Counted from the stretch's first letter, positions 8,940 to 17,769 are shown. The stretch: 64,000 nucleotides of DNA from Mycolicibacterium neoaurum VKM Ac-1815D (GCF_000317305.3 NC_023036.2:4216001-4280000); one strand, 5' to 3'. Notes: a model not told the origin generated them from the letters alone. Numbers and translations are program-made.

Positions 8940-9614
8940 TCAGAACAGCCGGAACTCGTCGCTGTCGAGCCCGCGCATCTTGTCGTAATCCAATATCACG
9001 CAGCGGATTCCACGATCCTCGGCCAGCGTGCGCGCCTGCGGCTTGATCTGCTGGGCGGCGAACACACCGCTCACCGGGGCGATCAGGGTGTCGCGGTTGA
9101 GCAGTTCCAGATATCGGGTCAGCTGTTCCACACCGTCGATCTCACCCCGACGTTTGATCTCGACGGCCACCGACCGGCCTGTCTCGTCCCGGCACATCAG
9201 ATCCACCGGCCCGATCGCCGTCATGTACTCGCGGCGTACCAGGGTGAACCCGGCCCCCAACAGCTCGACGTGCTCGGCCAACAGCGCCTGCAGGTGTGCC
9301 TCGACACCGTCCTTGACCAGACCCGGATCCACGCCGAGTTCATGGCTGGAATCGTGCTCGATCTCCTCAAGGGTGATGCGCAGCTGCTCACCGGCCTTGT
9401 TTTCCACCACCCACAGCGCGGCGCCGGTGTCATCGGACCGTTCCTCGGTCCAGCACGGCGGGCTCATCCAGTTCAGCGGCTTGTAGGCACGGTCGTCGGC
9501 ATGCACGCTGACCGAACCGTCGGCCTTGAACAACAGCAGCCGACGGGCCGACGGCAGATGGGCGGTGAGACGGCCGACGTAATCGACGGTGCACTGGGCG
9601 ATGACGAGGCGCAC
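8940..9614 (-). CDS. nucS: Endonuclease NucS/EndoMS (non-canonical mismatch repair)
   Basis: 224-aa mismatch-specific endonuclease that replaces MutS/MutL in actinobacteria by cutting both strands at certain mismatches. The N-terminal DNA-binding domain begins MRLVIAQCTVDYVGRL. The C-terminal PD-(D/E)xK nuclease has Asp138 in GPVDLMC and Glu152/Lys154 in VAVEIKRRGE. The C-terminus SDEFRLF resembles the tail that contacts the DNA sliding clamp. GTG 9614 matches the conserved family start; the frame continues far upstream but only as antisense to the cyclase gene. nucS is divergent from the cyclase with 45 nt between starts. Confidence 0.95.
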   Translation of the reverse strand: MRLVIAQCTVDYVGRLTAHLPSARRLLLFKADGSVSVHADDRAYKPLNWMSPPCWTEERSDDTGAALWVVENKAGEQLRITLEEIEHDSSHELGVDPGLVKDGVEAHLQALLAEHVELLGAGFTLVRREYMTAIGPVDLMCRDETGRSVAVEIKRRGEIDGVEQLTRYLELLNRDTLIAPVSGVFAAQQIKPQARTLAEDRGIRCVILDYDKMRGLDSDEFRLF

Positions 9615-9659
9615 CGAACCACCATAGATGCCTGCCGCAGTCACTAGGCTTGCGCCACG

Positions 9660-11276
9660 ATGACGGCGAAGAAGAACCGTGCCCGGAAACTCGGCCAGGT
9701 GCTGGAAAAGGTCACCGAACAGAGCGGCCGGGTACCGGACACCCCGGAGTACGGCTCCTGGATCCTCGGCCGTGTCTCGGAGACCCAGCGCCGCCGGCGG
9801 GTGCGGATCCAGGCGATCCTCACCACCTTCGCTCTCGGCGCCAACCTCGTCGGCGTCGGCGTGGCCATCCTGGTCGTCACGGTGACCTTCCCGGTGCCCA
9901 GCGTGTTCGACGACGAGGTGCTGTGGATCACCTTCGCGGTCGCACCGGCCTACATCGTGCTGGCCTTCGTCGTCGGTGTCGTCTGGGCGACCAATCGGGT
10001 CATCAGGACCGTCCGGTGGGCCATCGAAGAGCGGGTGCCCACCGCCGAGGACCAGAGCAACACGTTCTTCGCCCCGTGGCGGCTGACCCGCGTGCTGCTC
10101 GCGCTGTGGGGTGGCGGCACAGTGCTGCTGACGCTGCTCTACGGGCTCCAGGACTCCAACTACGTGCCCAAGGTGCTGCTCGGCATCAGCTTCCCCGGCA
10201 TCGTCGTCGCGGCCAGCTGCTATCTGTTCACCGAGTTCGCCCTGCGCCCGGTGGCCGCCCAGGCCCTCGAGGTCGGCCCACCGCCGCGCCGCTTCGCCCC
10301 GGGCATCATGGGCCGCACCCTGACCGTCTGGGCGCTCGGCTCCGGGGTACCGGTGCTCGGCATCCTGCTGGCCGCGATCATCACGCTCTCCATCCAGATC
10401 GTCTCGCCGACCCAGTTCGCCGTCGCGGTGATGATCCTGGCGTTGTTCGCGCTGGTGTTCGGCTTCATCCTGATGTGGATCCTGGCGTGGCTGACGGCGA
10501 CGCCGGTCCGTGTGGTGCGCTCGGCGCTCAACCGCGTCGAGCGCGGTGATCTGGAGACCAATCTCGTGGTGTTCGATGCCACCGAGCTGGGACAGTTGCA
10601 GCGCGGATTCAACTCGATGGTCGGCGGGCTGCGCGAACGCGAACGGGTGCGCGATCTTTTCGGCAGACATGTGGGGCGCGAGGTCGCGCTGCTCGCCGAG
10701 AAGGAACGGCCCGAGCTCGGCGGCGAGGAACGCCATGCCGCAGTCATTTTCATCGACATCATCGGTTCGACACGGCTGGTTGCCAGCCGTCCCGCCGTCG
10801 AGGTCGTCGAGGTGCTCAACAGGTTCTTCGCGGTCGTCGTCGACGAGGTCGACAACCATCACGGGCTGGTGAACAAGTTCGAGGGTGATGCCGTGCTCGC
10901 GGTGTTCGGGGCGCCGGTGTCACTGGACAACGCCGAAGACGAAGCGCTCGCGGCTGCCCGCGCGATGGCCGACCGGCTGCGCTCGGAGGTACCCGAGGTG
11001 GATGCCGGTATCGGCGTGGCCGCCGGCCAGGTGGTGGCAGGCAACGTCGGCGCCAAGCAGAGATTCGAGTACACCGTGATCGGCGGGCCCGTCAACGAGG
11101 CCGCCCGACTGTGCGAGTACTCCAAGTCGGTGCCCGGGCATCTGGTTGCCTCCTCGGCCACCGTCGAGGGCGCCTCCGAACCAGAGCGTGCGCACTGGTC
11201 ACTGGGCGAGCAGATCACCCTGCGCGGCATGGAGGAGCCGACCCGGCTGGCCACGCCGCACCAGCATTGCGACTAG
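9660..11276 (+). CDS. Membrane class III nucleotide cyclase with HAMP domain (Rv1318c/1319c/1320c-like)
   Basis: 538-aa membrane cyclase, probably making cAMP. Six hydrophobic helices (about residues 45-290) precede a HAMP linker (TPVRVVRSALNRVERGDLE) and a C-terminal class III catalytic domain (about 350-530). Metal-binding Asp366 (FIDIIGS) and Asp410 (KFEGDAV), Lys406, a Thr at the purine-selecting position (Thr472 in EYTVIG) and the transition-state pair Asn479/Arg483 (VNEAAR) are all present. The strongly conserved Asp of the IGDxVN motif is Gly476 here. M. tuberculosis has three tandem paralogues at this locus; only one is seen here. ATG 9660 is chosen from the family start. Its stop overlaps the convergent glutaminase stop by 4 nt. 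Confidence 0.92.
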   Translation: MTAKKNRARKLGQVLEKVTEQSGRVPDTPEYGSWILGRVSETQRRRRVRIQAILTTFALGANLVGVGVAILVVTVTFPVPSVFDDEVLWITFAVAPAYIVLAFVVGVVWATNRVIRTVRWAIEERVPTAEDQSNTFFAPWRLTRVLLALWGGGTVLLTLLYGLQDSNYVPKVLLGISFPGIVVAASCYLFTEFALRPVAAQALEVGPPPRRFAPGIMGRTLTVWALGSGVPVLGILLAAIITLSIQIVSPTQFAVAVMILALFALVFGFILMWILAWLTATPVRVVRSALNRVERGDLETNLVVFDATELGQLQRGFNSMVGGLRERERVRDLFGRHVGREVALLAEKERPELGGEERHAAVIFIDIIGSTRLVASRPAVEVVEVLNRFFAVVVDEVDNHHGLVNKFEGDAVLAVFGAPVSLDNAEDEALAAARAMADRLRSEVPEVDAGIGVAAGQVVAGNVGAKQRFEYTVIGGPVNEAARLCEYSKSVPGHLVASSATVEGASEPERAHWSLGEQITLRGMEEPTRLATPHQHCD

Positions 11277-12565
11277 CGGGACCGCAGTCCCGCGGTGGCG
11301 GCCTCGACGGCGTCCTCGACGGTGCGGAAACGGATCGCCTCGTACTCCGCGCGGATCGCCGCGTCGTCGGGAGCCACGATGCCATCGGGGTCGACGAGGT
11401 AGCTCAGCTTTCCCTGCGCCCGAAGCTCGGCACCCATCCCCGCGAAGATCCGACGGGCCGCGGAGTCGATATCGTCGATGCGCGAGACATCCAGGATGGC
11501 GACGTCGAGATCGCTGCACGCCCGCTCGATGGTGCGCACCACCTGTTCGGCCCCCGGGAACAACAGGTCACCGTGGGTCTCGAAAACCCGCACGCCAGGA
11601 CACGGTTCATAGCTGGCCCGCATGGTGGCCCGCGAGTCACGCGACACCGTCAGGAAGTGCAGGCCCAGCTCCTCGGAAAGCCTGCGGCACAACATCATCG
11701 AGCGGACGCTGTTGCCCTTGGGGTCCAACAGCGGCGAATACGTCCCGATGCCGAGTTGGCCGGGCAGCACCGCGAGAACTCCACCGCCCACTCCGCTCTT
11801 GGCGGGCAGGCCCACCTCCGAGACCCAGTCCCCCGCCCCGTCATACATGCCACAGGTCACCATCACCGACAGCGTGCGCCGGACCACCGTCGCGTCGGTG
11901 ACCCGCCGCCCGGTCAGCGGGTTCACCCCACTGCGGGCGAGGGTGGCCGCCATCCGGGCCAGGTCTACCGCGGTGACCTTCAGTGAGCACTGCCGGTAGT
12001 AGACATCCAGCACCTGGTCGGGATCGTCGTCGAGCACACCGAAACTGGCCAGCATGTAGGCGATCGCCCGGTTTCGGTTGCCGGTCGCCTTCTCCGAGGC
12101 GTAGACGTCATGGTCGAGTTCGAGGCGACGTCCGGCGAAGGCAGAATAGTAATCCTGGATCAGGGCGAAACGCTCGTCGGCCGAGTCGGCCGGCACCAGC
12201 GACACCGCGGCGATGGCGCCGGCGTTGATCATCGGGTTCTTCGGCCGCTTGGTGTCCGGGTCCACGCTGATCTGGTTGAACGCCTCACCCGAGGGTTCCA
12301 CGCCGATCCTCGCGTCGACGGCCGCCGCCCCCGACCGATCCAGCGCCAATGCGTAGGTGAAGGGTTTCGATATCGACTGGATGGTGAATTCCCTTGCTGC
12401 ATCACCGGATTGGTAGACATAGCCGTCGGCAGATGACAGTGCGAGACCGAAACCGGCCGGGTCCACCTGGGCGAGCTCGGGAATGTAGTCGGCCAGTTCG
12501 CCATCATCGACGGCCTGGTACTCGAGGCGGACGCGGTCGAGATAGTTCTGCACCAGGTGGGACAC
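11273..12565 (-). CDS. glsA: Glutaminase with C-terminal STAS domain
   Basis: 430-aa cytosolic glutaminase (beta-lactamase-like fold), hydrolysing glutamine to glutamate and ammonia. The catalytic SxxK is Ser64-Lys67 in IQSISKPFTY; NPMINAGAI, ASEKATGNRNRAIA and LPAKSGVGGGV are further family motifs. After about residue 320 a STAS-like domain follows (GVRVFETHGDLLFPGAEQV, VAILDVSRIDDID), a fold used elsewhere for regulatory protein contacts. This fused form is common in environmental actinobacteria, and from memory M. tuberculosis lacks glsA. Start GTG/ATG at 12565 matches the family N-terminus. It is convergent with the cyclase and lies 22 nt after the secreted-protein stop. Confidence 0.92.
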   Translation of the reverse strand: MSHLVQNYLDRVRLEYQAVDDGELADYIPELAQVDPAGFGLALSSADGYVYQSGDAAREFTIQSISKPFTYALALDRSGAAAVDARIGVEPSGEAFNQISVDPDTKRPKNPMINAGAIAAVSLVPADSADERFALIQDYYSAFAGRRLELDHDVYASEKATGNRNRAIAYMLASFGVLDDDPDQVLDVYYRQCSLKVTAVDLARMAATLARSGVNPLTGRRVTDATVVRRTLSVMVTCGMYDGAGDWVSEVGLPAKSGVGGGVLAVLPGQLGIGTYSPLLDPKGNSVRSMMLCRRLSEELGLHFLTVSRDSRATMRASYEPCPGVRVFETHGDLLFPGAEQVVRTIERACSDLDVAILDVSRIDDIDSAARRIFAGMGAELRAQGKLSYLVDPDGIVAPDDAAIRAEYEAIRFRTVEDAVEAATAGLRSR

Positions 12566-12587
12566 ACCTGGATTCTAGGCGGGCGCG

Positions 12588-14555
12588 TCAGGCCTGCGGG
12601 TAGGGCGCGAAACGCAGGTCATATGCCGCTTTGCGGCCGGCCAACTGAGCCGCGCGTTCGCCGCCGGTGACCCACCTTGTGCCGGGCGGCATTTCGGCGG
12701 GCAGATCCTCCAACCGCACCAATCGCGCGTCCACCGAAGGCAGGATCGCCGCGTCGGGGTCCAGGTCCTGGAAGCGGATGGAGATCGTTCCCTGGTTCAG
12801 CCCACCGGTGGACACCCAGTTCGCCACGCCGGGATCGGTCGGCGACAGCACGAGGGTGTAGGTCGTCCCGTCCGCGTCGTCGGCGACGGCCTGCGCGTTG
12901 TTCAGGCTGGTCTGCACATTCCAGTAATCGTCGGTGACGGTCCAGTCATCGGTGACCGGGACGACGAAATACCCTGCACCATCGGGCCGGACGGTGATAA
13001 CCAGGGCTTGGTCATCGGCGAGTTGGAAGTACCCCGCGCTCTGCAATTGGGTCGCGAGGAACTCGGCGTTGCGGGCCGGATCCTTCAGGACATTGGGATC
13101 GATGCGCTCACCGGTACCCGGGTCGGTGGTGGCGACCCTCATGTAGGTTTCTTCCCGCTGCACCCCCAGCAACATGATCACCGCAGCGATGGTCCCGCGC
13201 AGCAGGGTGGGCACGTACGGGAGGGGCGGTATCAGCGACACCAGCGTCGTCAGCACGGGGTTTCGCACCACCGCGGGGCCGATGCCCGGGATGGCGAATC
13301 CTCCCAGTTGGCCGAACAGACTGTTCGGCGGCCCGCCGACCCGGGTGATCTCCAGACTCATCGGAGTCTGACGCGCCCAGTCCGACAGGGTGTTTCGGGT
13401 GGCGATGAGGGTGGTCTCGGCGGTCAACTGCAGATGGTTGGTGCGTCCGCCTGCCGGCGACGCATCGGCAGTGATGGTGAAGCTACCGTCGGGTTCGATC
13501 ACCAGCTGGTCCTTGGTCAGTACCGCAGCGGTGTTGCCGGTCAGGCCGGTGAGCACGCTGAAGCTCGTGTCGGCAGGCAGGTTGTCCAGGTCGGCGAACG
13601 TTCCACGGATGACATAGGACGAGGCCCCGTTGACGCCCATGAAGCGGTAGATCGTGTCGGGATTGTCGTACAGGATGCGCGATGCGCCGACGCTCTGGCC
13701 GTACCAGGTGTGCGGCGGCGCGACCTGCATGACCACCGTCGGTTCGGCGGAGTTCAGGAGTTGCTGCTGGAAGGCCGCACCCATGGCGTACGCGTCGACC
13801 GCGGCGTCCAGGCGGCGAAGGTTCTCCGGGTCGGGTCCATCGACACGGTCGAACTGGCGCTGCGCCGCGGAGTAGAAACCTGCCTTCAGGAACAGTCTTG
13901 CCAGCTGCACCGGAACCGATCCGGCGATGCGCTGGGCCAGCTGTTCGGCAGCCAGTTGTTGTGGTGTGCCCAGGGGGCTGGCCGCCGCGACCACCACCGT
14001 CTGTGGGGTCGAGCGATCGGTCATCTCCAGCACTCCCGCCGACGATTCCGACGACGCCGATCCGACCTCGCGCCGGGCCGCGCCGAGGGCCGTCAGGGCG
14101 GCCACATCGGCCGGCGACGGTCCTGGATCGGGCTCATCGTCGTCATAGTCGTCGTCGTCATAGTCGTCGGCGGGCTCGCGAAGATCGGCCGTGCGCACCG
14201 TGAGTGTGCGCGGCAGGCGCCCCGCAGACGTCCTTGCGGGCGCGGCATCGTCATCACCTGTGCCGGCAGCCGGTGCCGAATCCGAATCGGTATCGGTATC
14301 GCTCGCGGCATTTTCCAGCTCGGTGTCACGTGGACTCGCGTCCCCGGGATCCGCCTTACCGGACTCGGGCGCACCGTCAGCGTTGCCGGACGCGGTCGAT
14401 TCACGTTCCGGTCGAGACTCGGTTTGGGTGCCACCGCCCCCGGATTCGGTGGTATCGGCCGCGGCAGTCCCCGCCGTACCGGCGATGGCCACCCCGACAC
14501 CGAGGGCCACCGCGAGGGCGCCCACCCGCCCGATCAGTACCGCGTTACCGGGCAT
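12588..14555 (-). CDS. Large secreted protein with acidic linker, DUF1214-like C-terminal half
   Basis: 655-aa exported protein of unknown function. Residues 8-33 form a signal sequence (GRVGALAVALGVGVAIAG ending AAA-D), a recurrent N-terminus among secreted proteins of rapid-growing mycobacteria. Residues 35-150 are a Ser/Glu/Asp-rich disordered stretch with an Asp/Tyr run (DDYDDDDYDDDEPD). The rest is folded; segments such as PDGSFTITADASPAGG, TRNTLSDWARQ and the C-terminal YFVVPVTDDWTV recall DUF1214-type proteins, an assignment that needs a profile search. ATG 14555 has GGAGG 7 nt upstream. One hydrophobic stretch (ALRGTIAAVIMLLG region) may be buried or membrane-associated. glsA follows 22 nt downstream. 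Confidence 0.82.
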   Translation of the reverse strand: MPGNAVLIGRVGALAVALGVGVAIAGTAGTAAADTTESGGGGTQTESRPERESTASGNADGAPESGKADPGDASPRDTELENAASDTDTDSDSAPAAGTGDDDAAPARTSAGRLPRTLTVRTADLREPADDYDDDDYDDDEPDPGPSPADVAALTALGAARREVGSASSESSAGVLEMTDRSTPQTVVVAAASPLGTPQQLAAEQLAQRIAGSVPVQLARLFLKAGFYSAAQRQFDRVDGPDPENLRRLDAAVDAYAMGAAFQQQLLNSAEPTVVMQVAPPHTWYGQSVGASRILYDNPDTIYRFMGVNGASSYVIRGTFADLDNLPADTSFSVLTGLTGNTAAVLTKDQLVIEPDGSFTITADASPAGGRTNHLQLTAETTLIATRNTLSDWARQTPMSLEITRVGGPPNSLFGQLGGFAIPGIGPAVVRNPVLTTLVSLIPPLPYVPTLLRGTIAAVIMLLGVQREETYMRVATTDPGTGERIDPNVLKDPARNAEFLATQLQSAGYFQLADDQALVITVRPDGAGYFVVPVTDDWTVTDDYWNVQTSLNNAQAVADDADGTTYTLVLSPTDPGVANWVSTGGLNQGTISIRFQDLDPDAAILPSVDARLVRLEDLPAEMPPGTRWVTGGERAAQLAGRKAAYDLRFAPYPQA

Positions 14556-14654
14556 CGCCGCACCTCCGTGGCCTCAGACCTCGGTTATAGCAGCGGGCGG
14601 GCAGTCGGCGGGTCCAAAACCCTCAGCACGATCCGGATGGGCCAGAATGTGTCC

Positions 14655-14852
14655 ATGCGGGTGGTCGTGGCGGCTCTGTTGGCGACGGCACTCGTCGCGT
14701 CGGCCTCGGGTTGCGCCCGCGGGCTTCCAGAGGTGGGAAAGATCGAACCCGCGCCCATGCACGCGCCGCCGACGGTGCTCTTGCCGCCCTCCTCGGCGAC
14801 GTTCTCCCCGCCGCTGCCCCAGGAACCCGACGATCTGCGATCAGACCGCTGA
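14655..14852 (+). CDS. Small putative lipoprotein
   Basis: 65-aa predicted exported peptide of unknown function. It starts MRVVVAALLATALVASASGC, a short basic-hydrophobic signal ending in a lipobox-like SASGC, so Cys20 may be lipidated. The mature part is Pro-rich (PMHAPPTVLLPPSS, FSPPLPQEPDD). It lies in the roughly 285-nt gap between the divergent secreted-protein start and the convergent dedA, whose 3' end it overlaps by 12 nt. The frame stays open far upstream, but that part is antisense to the secreted protein. Support is the signal-peptide pattern only; it might be spurious. Confidence 0.55.
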   Translation: MRVVVAALLATALVASASGCARGLPEVGKIEPAPMHAPPTVLLPPSSATFSPPLPQEPDDLRSDR

Positions 14853-15494
14853 TTCGACCGCGAGTTCGCGACGGCTGCGCAACCGCTTCCAGATGAACCA
14901 GCCGACCGCCGCGCAGGCGGCACCGAGCACGATGTACTGCAGGGTGGCGGCGCAGGGGTCGATCAGATGCCAGTTGGCACCCAGCAGATAGCCCGCCAGC
15001 ACGAACACCGAGTTCCAGATGAGGCTGCCCAATGCCGTCAGCATCGTGAAGACGGCGAAATTCATCCGCTCGATCCCCGCGGGGATCGAGATGAAGCTGC
15101 GGAACAACGGCAGCATGCGACCGAAGAACACCGCCTTGTGCCCGTGCTGTGCGAACCAGTCCCGGGTCTTGTCCACGTCCTGTGCGTCCATCAGCGGCAT
15201 CCGTGCGACGATGCGACGGATCCGGTCATGCCCCAGCCAGGCGCCGAGGCCGTAGAGCATCCACGCTCCCAACACCGAGCCGAGGGTGGTCCAGAAGATC
15301 GCACCCACCAGGGACAGTTCACCGAGTCGGGCGGCGAATCCCGCCATCGGCAGGATGACCTCACTGGGAATCGGAGGGAACAGGTTCTCGACGAAGATTG
15401 CCAGGCCGGCGCCGGGACCGCCGAGTGCCTCCATCATGTCGACGGACCACCCGGCCACGCCGTCGAGTTCAATGGCCTCTTCGGGGGAGGTCAT
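14841..15494 (-). CDS. DedA/VTT-family membrane protein
   Basis: 217-aa integral membrane protein of the DedA family, whose members flip undecaprenyl phosphate or phospholipids and maintain membrane homeostasis. Family motifs are visible: FVENLFPPIPSEVILPMAG, a WTTLGSVLGAWMLYGLGAWLG helix, and the conserved arginine motif FFGRMLPLFRSFISIPAG. A C-terminal helix (YIVLGAACAAVGWFIWK) is followed by a basic tail. ATG 15494 has AAGGAG about 10 nt upstream. It is divergent from the ada/alkA gene and convergent with the small lipoprotein candidate. The exact lipid substrate cannot be told from sequence. Confidence 0.92.
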   Translation of the reverse strand: MTSPEEAIELDGVAGWSVDMMEALGGPGAGLAIFVENLFPPIPSEVILPMAGFAARLGELSLVGAIFWTTLGSVLGAWMLYGLGAWLGHDRIRRIVARMPLMDAQDVDKTRDWFAQHGHKAVFFGRMLPLFRSFISIPAGIERMNFAVFTMLTALGSLIWNSVFVLAGYLLGANWHLIDPCAATLQYIVLGAACAAVGWFIWKRLRSRRELAVESAV

Positions 15495-15701
15495 GGGTGT
15501 GCTGCTCCTTGGTCTGAGGCGATGGTGGCCGGTGGACTTCCGAACCGGTCCCGGCCGGCGGGCGGCGGTGACCGCGGCAACTGGGACCAGTCCAGTGTGC
15601 CGACGCGGCGCTGAGGAGGCGCTCAGGAACGGGTCCGATACCAGGACTGCCATGTCGCTTTTCCGCCAGTGCTGTCGGTGCCCAGGTGTAAGGCTGAAGG
15701 A

Positions 15702-17195
15702 GTGCACGAGGATTTCGACAGCTGCTATCGGGCAGTGCAGTCCAAGGACGCCCGGTTCGACGGCTGGTTCGTGACCGCGGTGCGTTCGACCGGCATCTAC
15801 TGCCGCCCGAGTTGCCCCGCGCGCGCCCCGTTGGCCCGCAATCTGCAGTTCCATCCGACGGCGGCGGCCGCCCAGCGAGCCGGCTTCCGGGCCTGCAAGC
15901 GATGCCGCCCGGACGCCTCCCCGGGTTCGCCGGAATGGAATGTCCGCGGCGATGTGGTGGCCCGCGCTATGCGCCTGATCGCCGACGGCACCGTCGACCG
16001 CGCCGGGGTGACCGGGCTGGCCGAGCGGCTGGGTTACACGACCCGGCAGCTGGAGAGAATGCTGCTCGCCGAGGTGGGCGCCAGCCCGCTGGCACTGGCG
16101 CGAGCACAGCGAACCCAGACTGCCCGCGTCCTGATCGAGACCACCGACCTGCCGTTCAGCGATGTCGCCTTCGCCGCTGGGTTCAGCAGCATCCGGCAGT
16201 TCAACGACACGATCCGCGAGATCTGTGCACTGCCGCCCACCGCGCTACGCCGGCGAGCCCATGTGCGCGACACGGGCGACCGTGCCGGGAGCCAGACATT
16301 GTCGCTGCGGCTGCCGGTACGCGGACCATTCGCCTACGAGGGCCTGTTCGGCCACCTGGCCGCCAGCGGGGTGGCCGGTGTCGAGGAGGTACGCAACGGT
16401 GCCTATCGCCGCACCCTGCGGCTGCCCTCCGGCGCAGGCATCGTGGCGTTGACCCCGCACCCCGACCATGTGCAGTGCCGGCTGGTCGTCGATGATTTCC
16501 GCGACCTGTCCGCGGCGATCGCACGGTGTCGCCGCATGCTCGACCTGGACGCCGACCCGGCCGCCGTCGTGGACGCGCTGAGCGCAGACCCGTCGCTGGC
16601 CGCGGTGGTGGCCAAGGCACCGGGACAACGGATCCCTCGCACACCCGACGAAGAGGAGTTGGCCGTCCGCGTGGTGCTCGGCCAGCAGGTATCGGTGAAG
16701 GCTGCCCGTACGCACGCCGCACGTCTGGTGCACGCACACGGGACGCCGGTGACCGATCCGGCGGGTGGTCTCACCCACGTCTTCCCCACCACCGCCCAGC
16801 TGACGGAGATCGACTCCGAGTCTCTGGCGATGCCCATGTCCCGGCGCCGCACCCTGACGACGCTGATCGCGGCGATGGCCGACGGCTCGGTCGTCCTCGA
16901 CAGCGGTGCCGACTGGAACCGCGCCCGAGCGCAGTTGACCGCGCTGCCAGGTATCGGCCCATGGACGACCGAGCTGATCGCCATGCGCGGACTCGGTGAT
17001 CCCGACGCCTTCCCGGTGGCGGATCTGGGCATCAAACTCGCGGCCAGAGCACTGGGGCTGCCCGAGAAGCCGGATGCTCTGACAGCTTTCAGTTCCCGAT
17101 GGCGCCCGTGGCGGGCCTACGCGACTCAACATCTGTGGACGACCCTGGATCATGCGGTGAATATGTGGCCCCCTCAGCAGGAGGAGAAGCGATGA
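15702..17195 (+). CDS. alkA: Ada regulatory domain-AlkA DNA-3-methyladenine glycosylase fusion
   Basis: 497-aa bifunctional alkylation-damage protein. The N-terminal Ada zinc domain has Cys34, Cys38, Cys65 and Cys68 (YCRPSCP, ACKRCRP), the phosphotriester methyl-acceptor cluster. An AraC-type helix-turn-helix follows (about 85-180, FSDVAFAAGFSSIRQFN). The C-terminal half is AlkA_N plus an HhH-GPD glycosylase with LPGIGPWTTELIAMRG and catalytic Asp441 (FPVADLG). Methyl transfer should switch the protein to activate its own operon. GTG 15702 matches the M. tuberculosis AlkA start (HxDF) and has AAGG 8 nt upstream. ogt follows with a 4-nt ATGA overlap, so the two are translationally coupled. Confidence 0.95.
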   Translation: MHEDFDSCYRAVQSKDARFDGWFVTAVRSTGIYCRPSCPARAPLARNLQFHPTAAAAQRAGFRACKRCRPDASPGSPEWNVRGDVVARAMRLIADGTVDRAGVTGLAERLGYTTRQLERMLLAEVGASPLALARAQRTQTARVLIETTDLPFSDVAFAAGFSSIRQFNDTIREICALPPTALRRRAHVRDTGDRAGSQTLSLRLPVRGPFAYEGLFGHLAASGVAGVEEVRNGAYRRTLRLPSGAGIVALTPHPDHVQCRLVVDDFRDLSAAIARCRRMLDLDADPAAVVDALSADPSLAAVVAKAPGQRIPRTPDEEELAVRVVLGQQVSVKAARTHAARLVHAHGTPVTDPAGGLTHVFPTTAQLTEIDSESLAMPMSRRRTLTTLIAAMADGSVVLDSGADWNRARAQLTALPGIGPWTTELIAMRGLGDPDAFPVADLGIKLAARALGLPEKPDALTAFSSRWRPWRAYATQHLWTTLDHAVNMWPPQQEEKR

Positions 17196-17689
17196 CAGTG
17201 ATCCGCGCGCGCCAGATCGAGAGCCCGGTCGGACCGCTCACCCTGGCCGGCGTCGACGGGCGGCTTCGACACCTGCGGATGCAAGACCAGACCTATGAAC
17301 CATCCAGGGAAGGATGGGAGGTCGACGACGACGCATTCGGAGATGCCGCCGAGCAGCTGGGTGCCTATTTCGCCGGCACATTGACCGAGTTCGATCTCGA
17401 TCTCGACCTAGTGGGCACCGCTTTTCAGCGCCGCGTGTGGAACGCCTTGCTGACCATCCCCTATGGCCAGACCAGAACGTACGGTGAAATAGCGCGCCAG
17501 GTCGGTTCACCGACCGCATTCCGCGCCGTCGGATTGGCGAATGGGCACAATCCCATCGGCATCATCGTGCCGTGTCATCGCGTCATCGGCACGAATGGAA
17601 GTCTCACCGGCTATGGCGGCGGATTAGACCGGAAAAGGTCTCTACTCGATATGGAAAAGCGCCGAACAGAATTGTTCTTGTTCGACTGA
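17192..17689 (+). CDS. ogt: Methylated-DNA--protein-cysteine methyltransferase Ogt
   Basis: 165-aa suicide repair protein that takes methyl groups from O6-methylguanine in DNA. The acceptor is Cys128 in IIVPCHRVIG; the DNA-binding helix YGQTRTYGEIARQVG and Asn-hinge region LANGHNPIG are intact. The N-terminal ribonuclease-like domain begins SPVGPLTLAG. ATG 17192 overlaps the alkA stop, with GGAGGAG upstream. With the Ada-type activator next door it forms the adaptive response to alkylation. The gene ends about 40 nt before the rRNA operon terminator, with which it is convergent. Confidence 0.97.
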   Translation: MTVIRARQIESPVGPLTLAGVDGRLRHLRMQDQTYEPSREGWEVDDDAFGDAAEQLGAYFAGTLTEFDLDLDLVGTAFQRRVWNALLTIPYGQTRTYGEIARQVGSPTAFRAVGLANGHNPIGIIVPCHRVIGTNGSLTGYGGGLDRKRSLLDMEKRRTELFLFD

Positions 17690-17728
17690 ATGGCATTCGA
17701 ATTCGGAACGTATCCGAATGCACAAATG

Positions 17729-17762
17729 CCTCGGCCCTCCAATGTGTGTTGGAGGGCCGAGG
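17729..17762. terminator. rRNA operon terminator hairpin
   Basis: Perfect 14-bp inverted repeat (arms 17729-17742 and 17749-17762, core TCGGCCCTCCAA) with a 6-nt loop. It sits 8 nt beyond the 5S rRNA 3' end on the minus strand and is followed there by CATTTGTG, a weak U-rich tail. As it lies between convergent ogt and the rRNA operon it may serve both. The symmetry is seen directly; termination is the natural reading. Confidence 0.85.
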
Positions 17763-17769
17763 TCAATGT

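Noticed and set aside
9615..10862. N-terminal extension of nucS by some 415 residues
   Set aside because: It is antisense to the cyclase gene and NucS has a conserved start at 9614.
11070..11090. Loss of the cyclase purine-specifying Asp
   Set aside because: Alignment to Rv1625c-type numbering places that role at Thr472, the usual class IIIb residue; Gly476 replaces a different conserved Asp.
13008..14654. Plus-strand frame continuous with the 65-aa lipoprotein candidate
   Set aside because: Everything before 14655 is antisense to the secreted protein; only the last 65 codons have a signal-peptide pattern.
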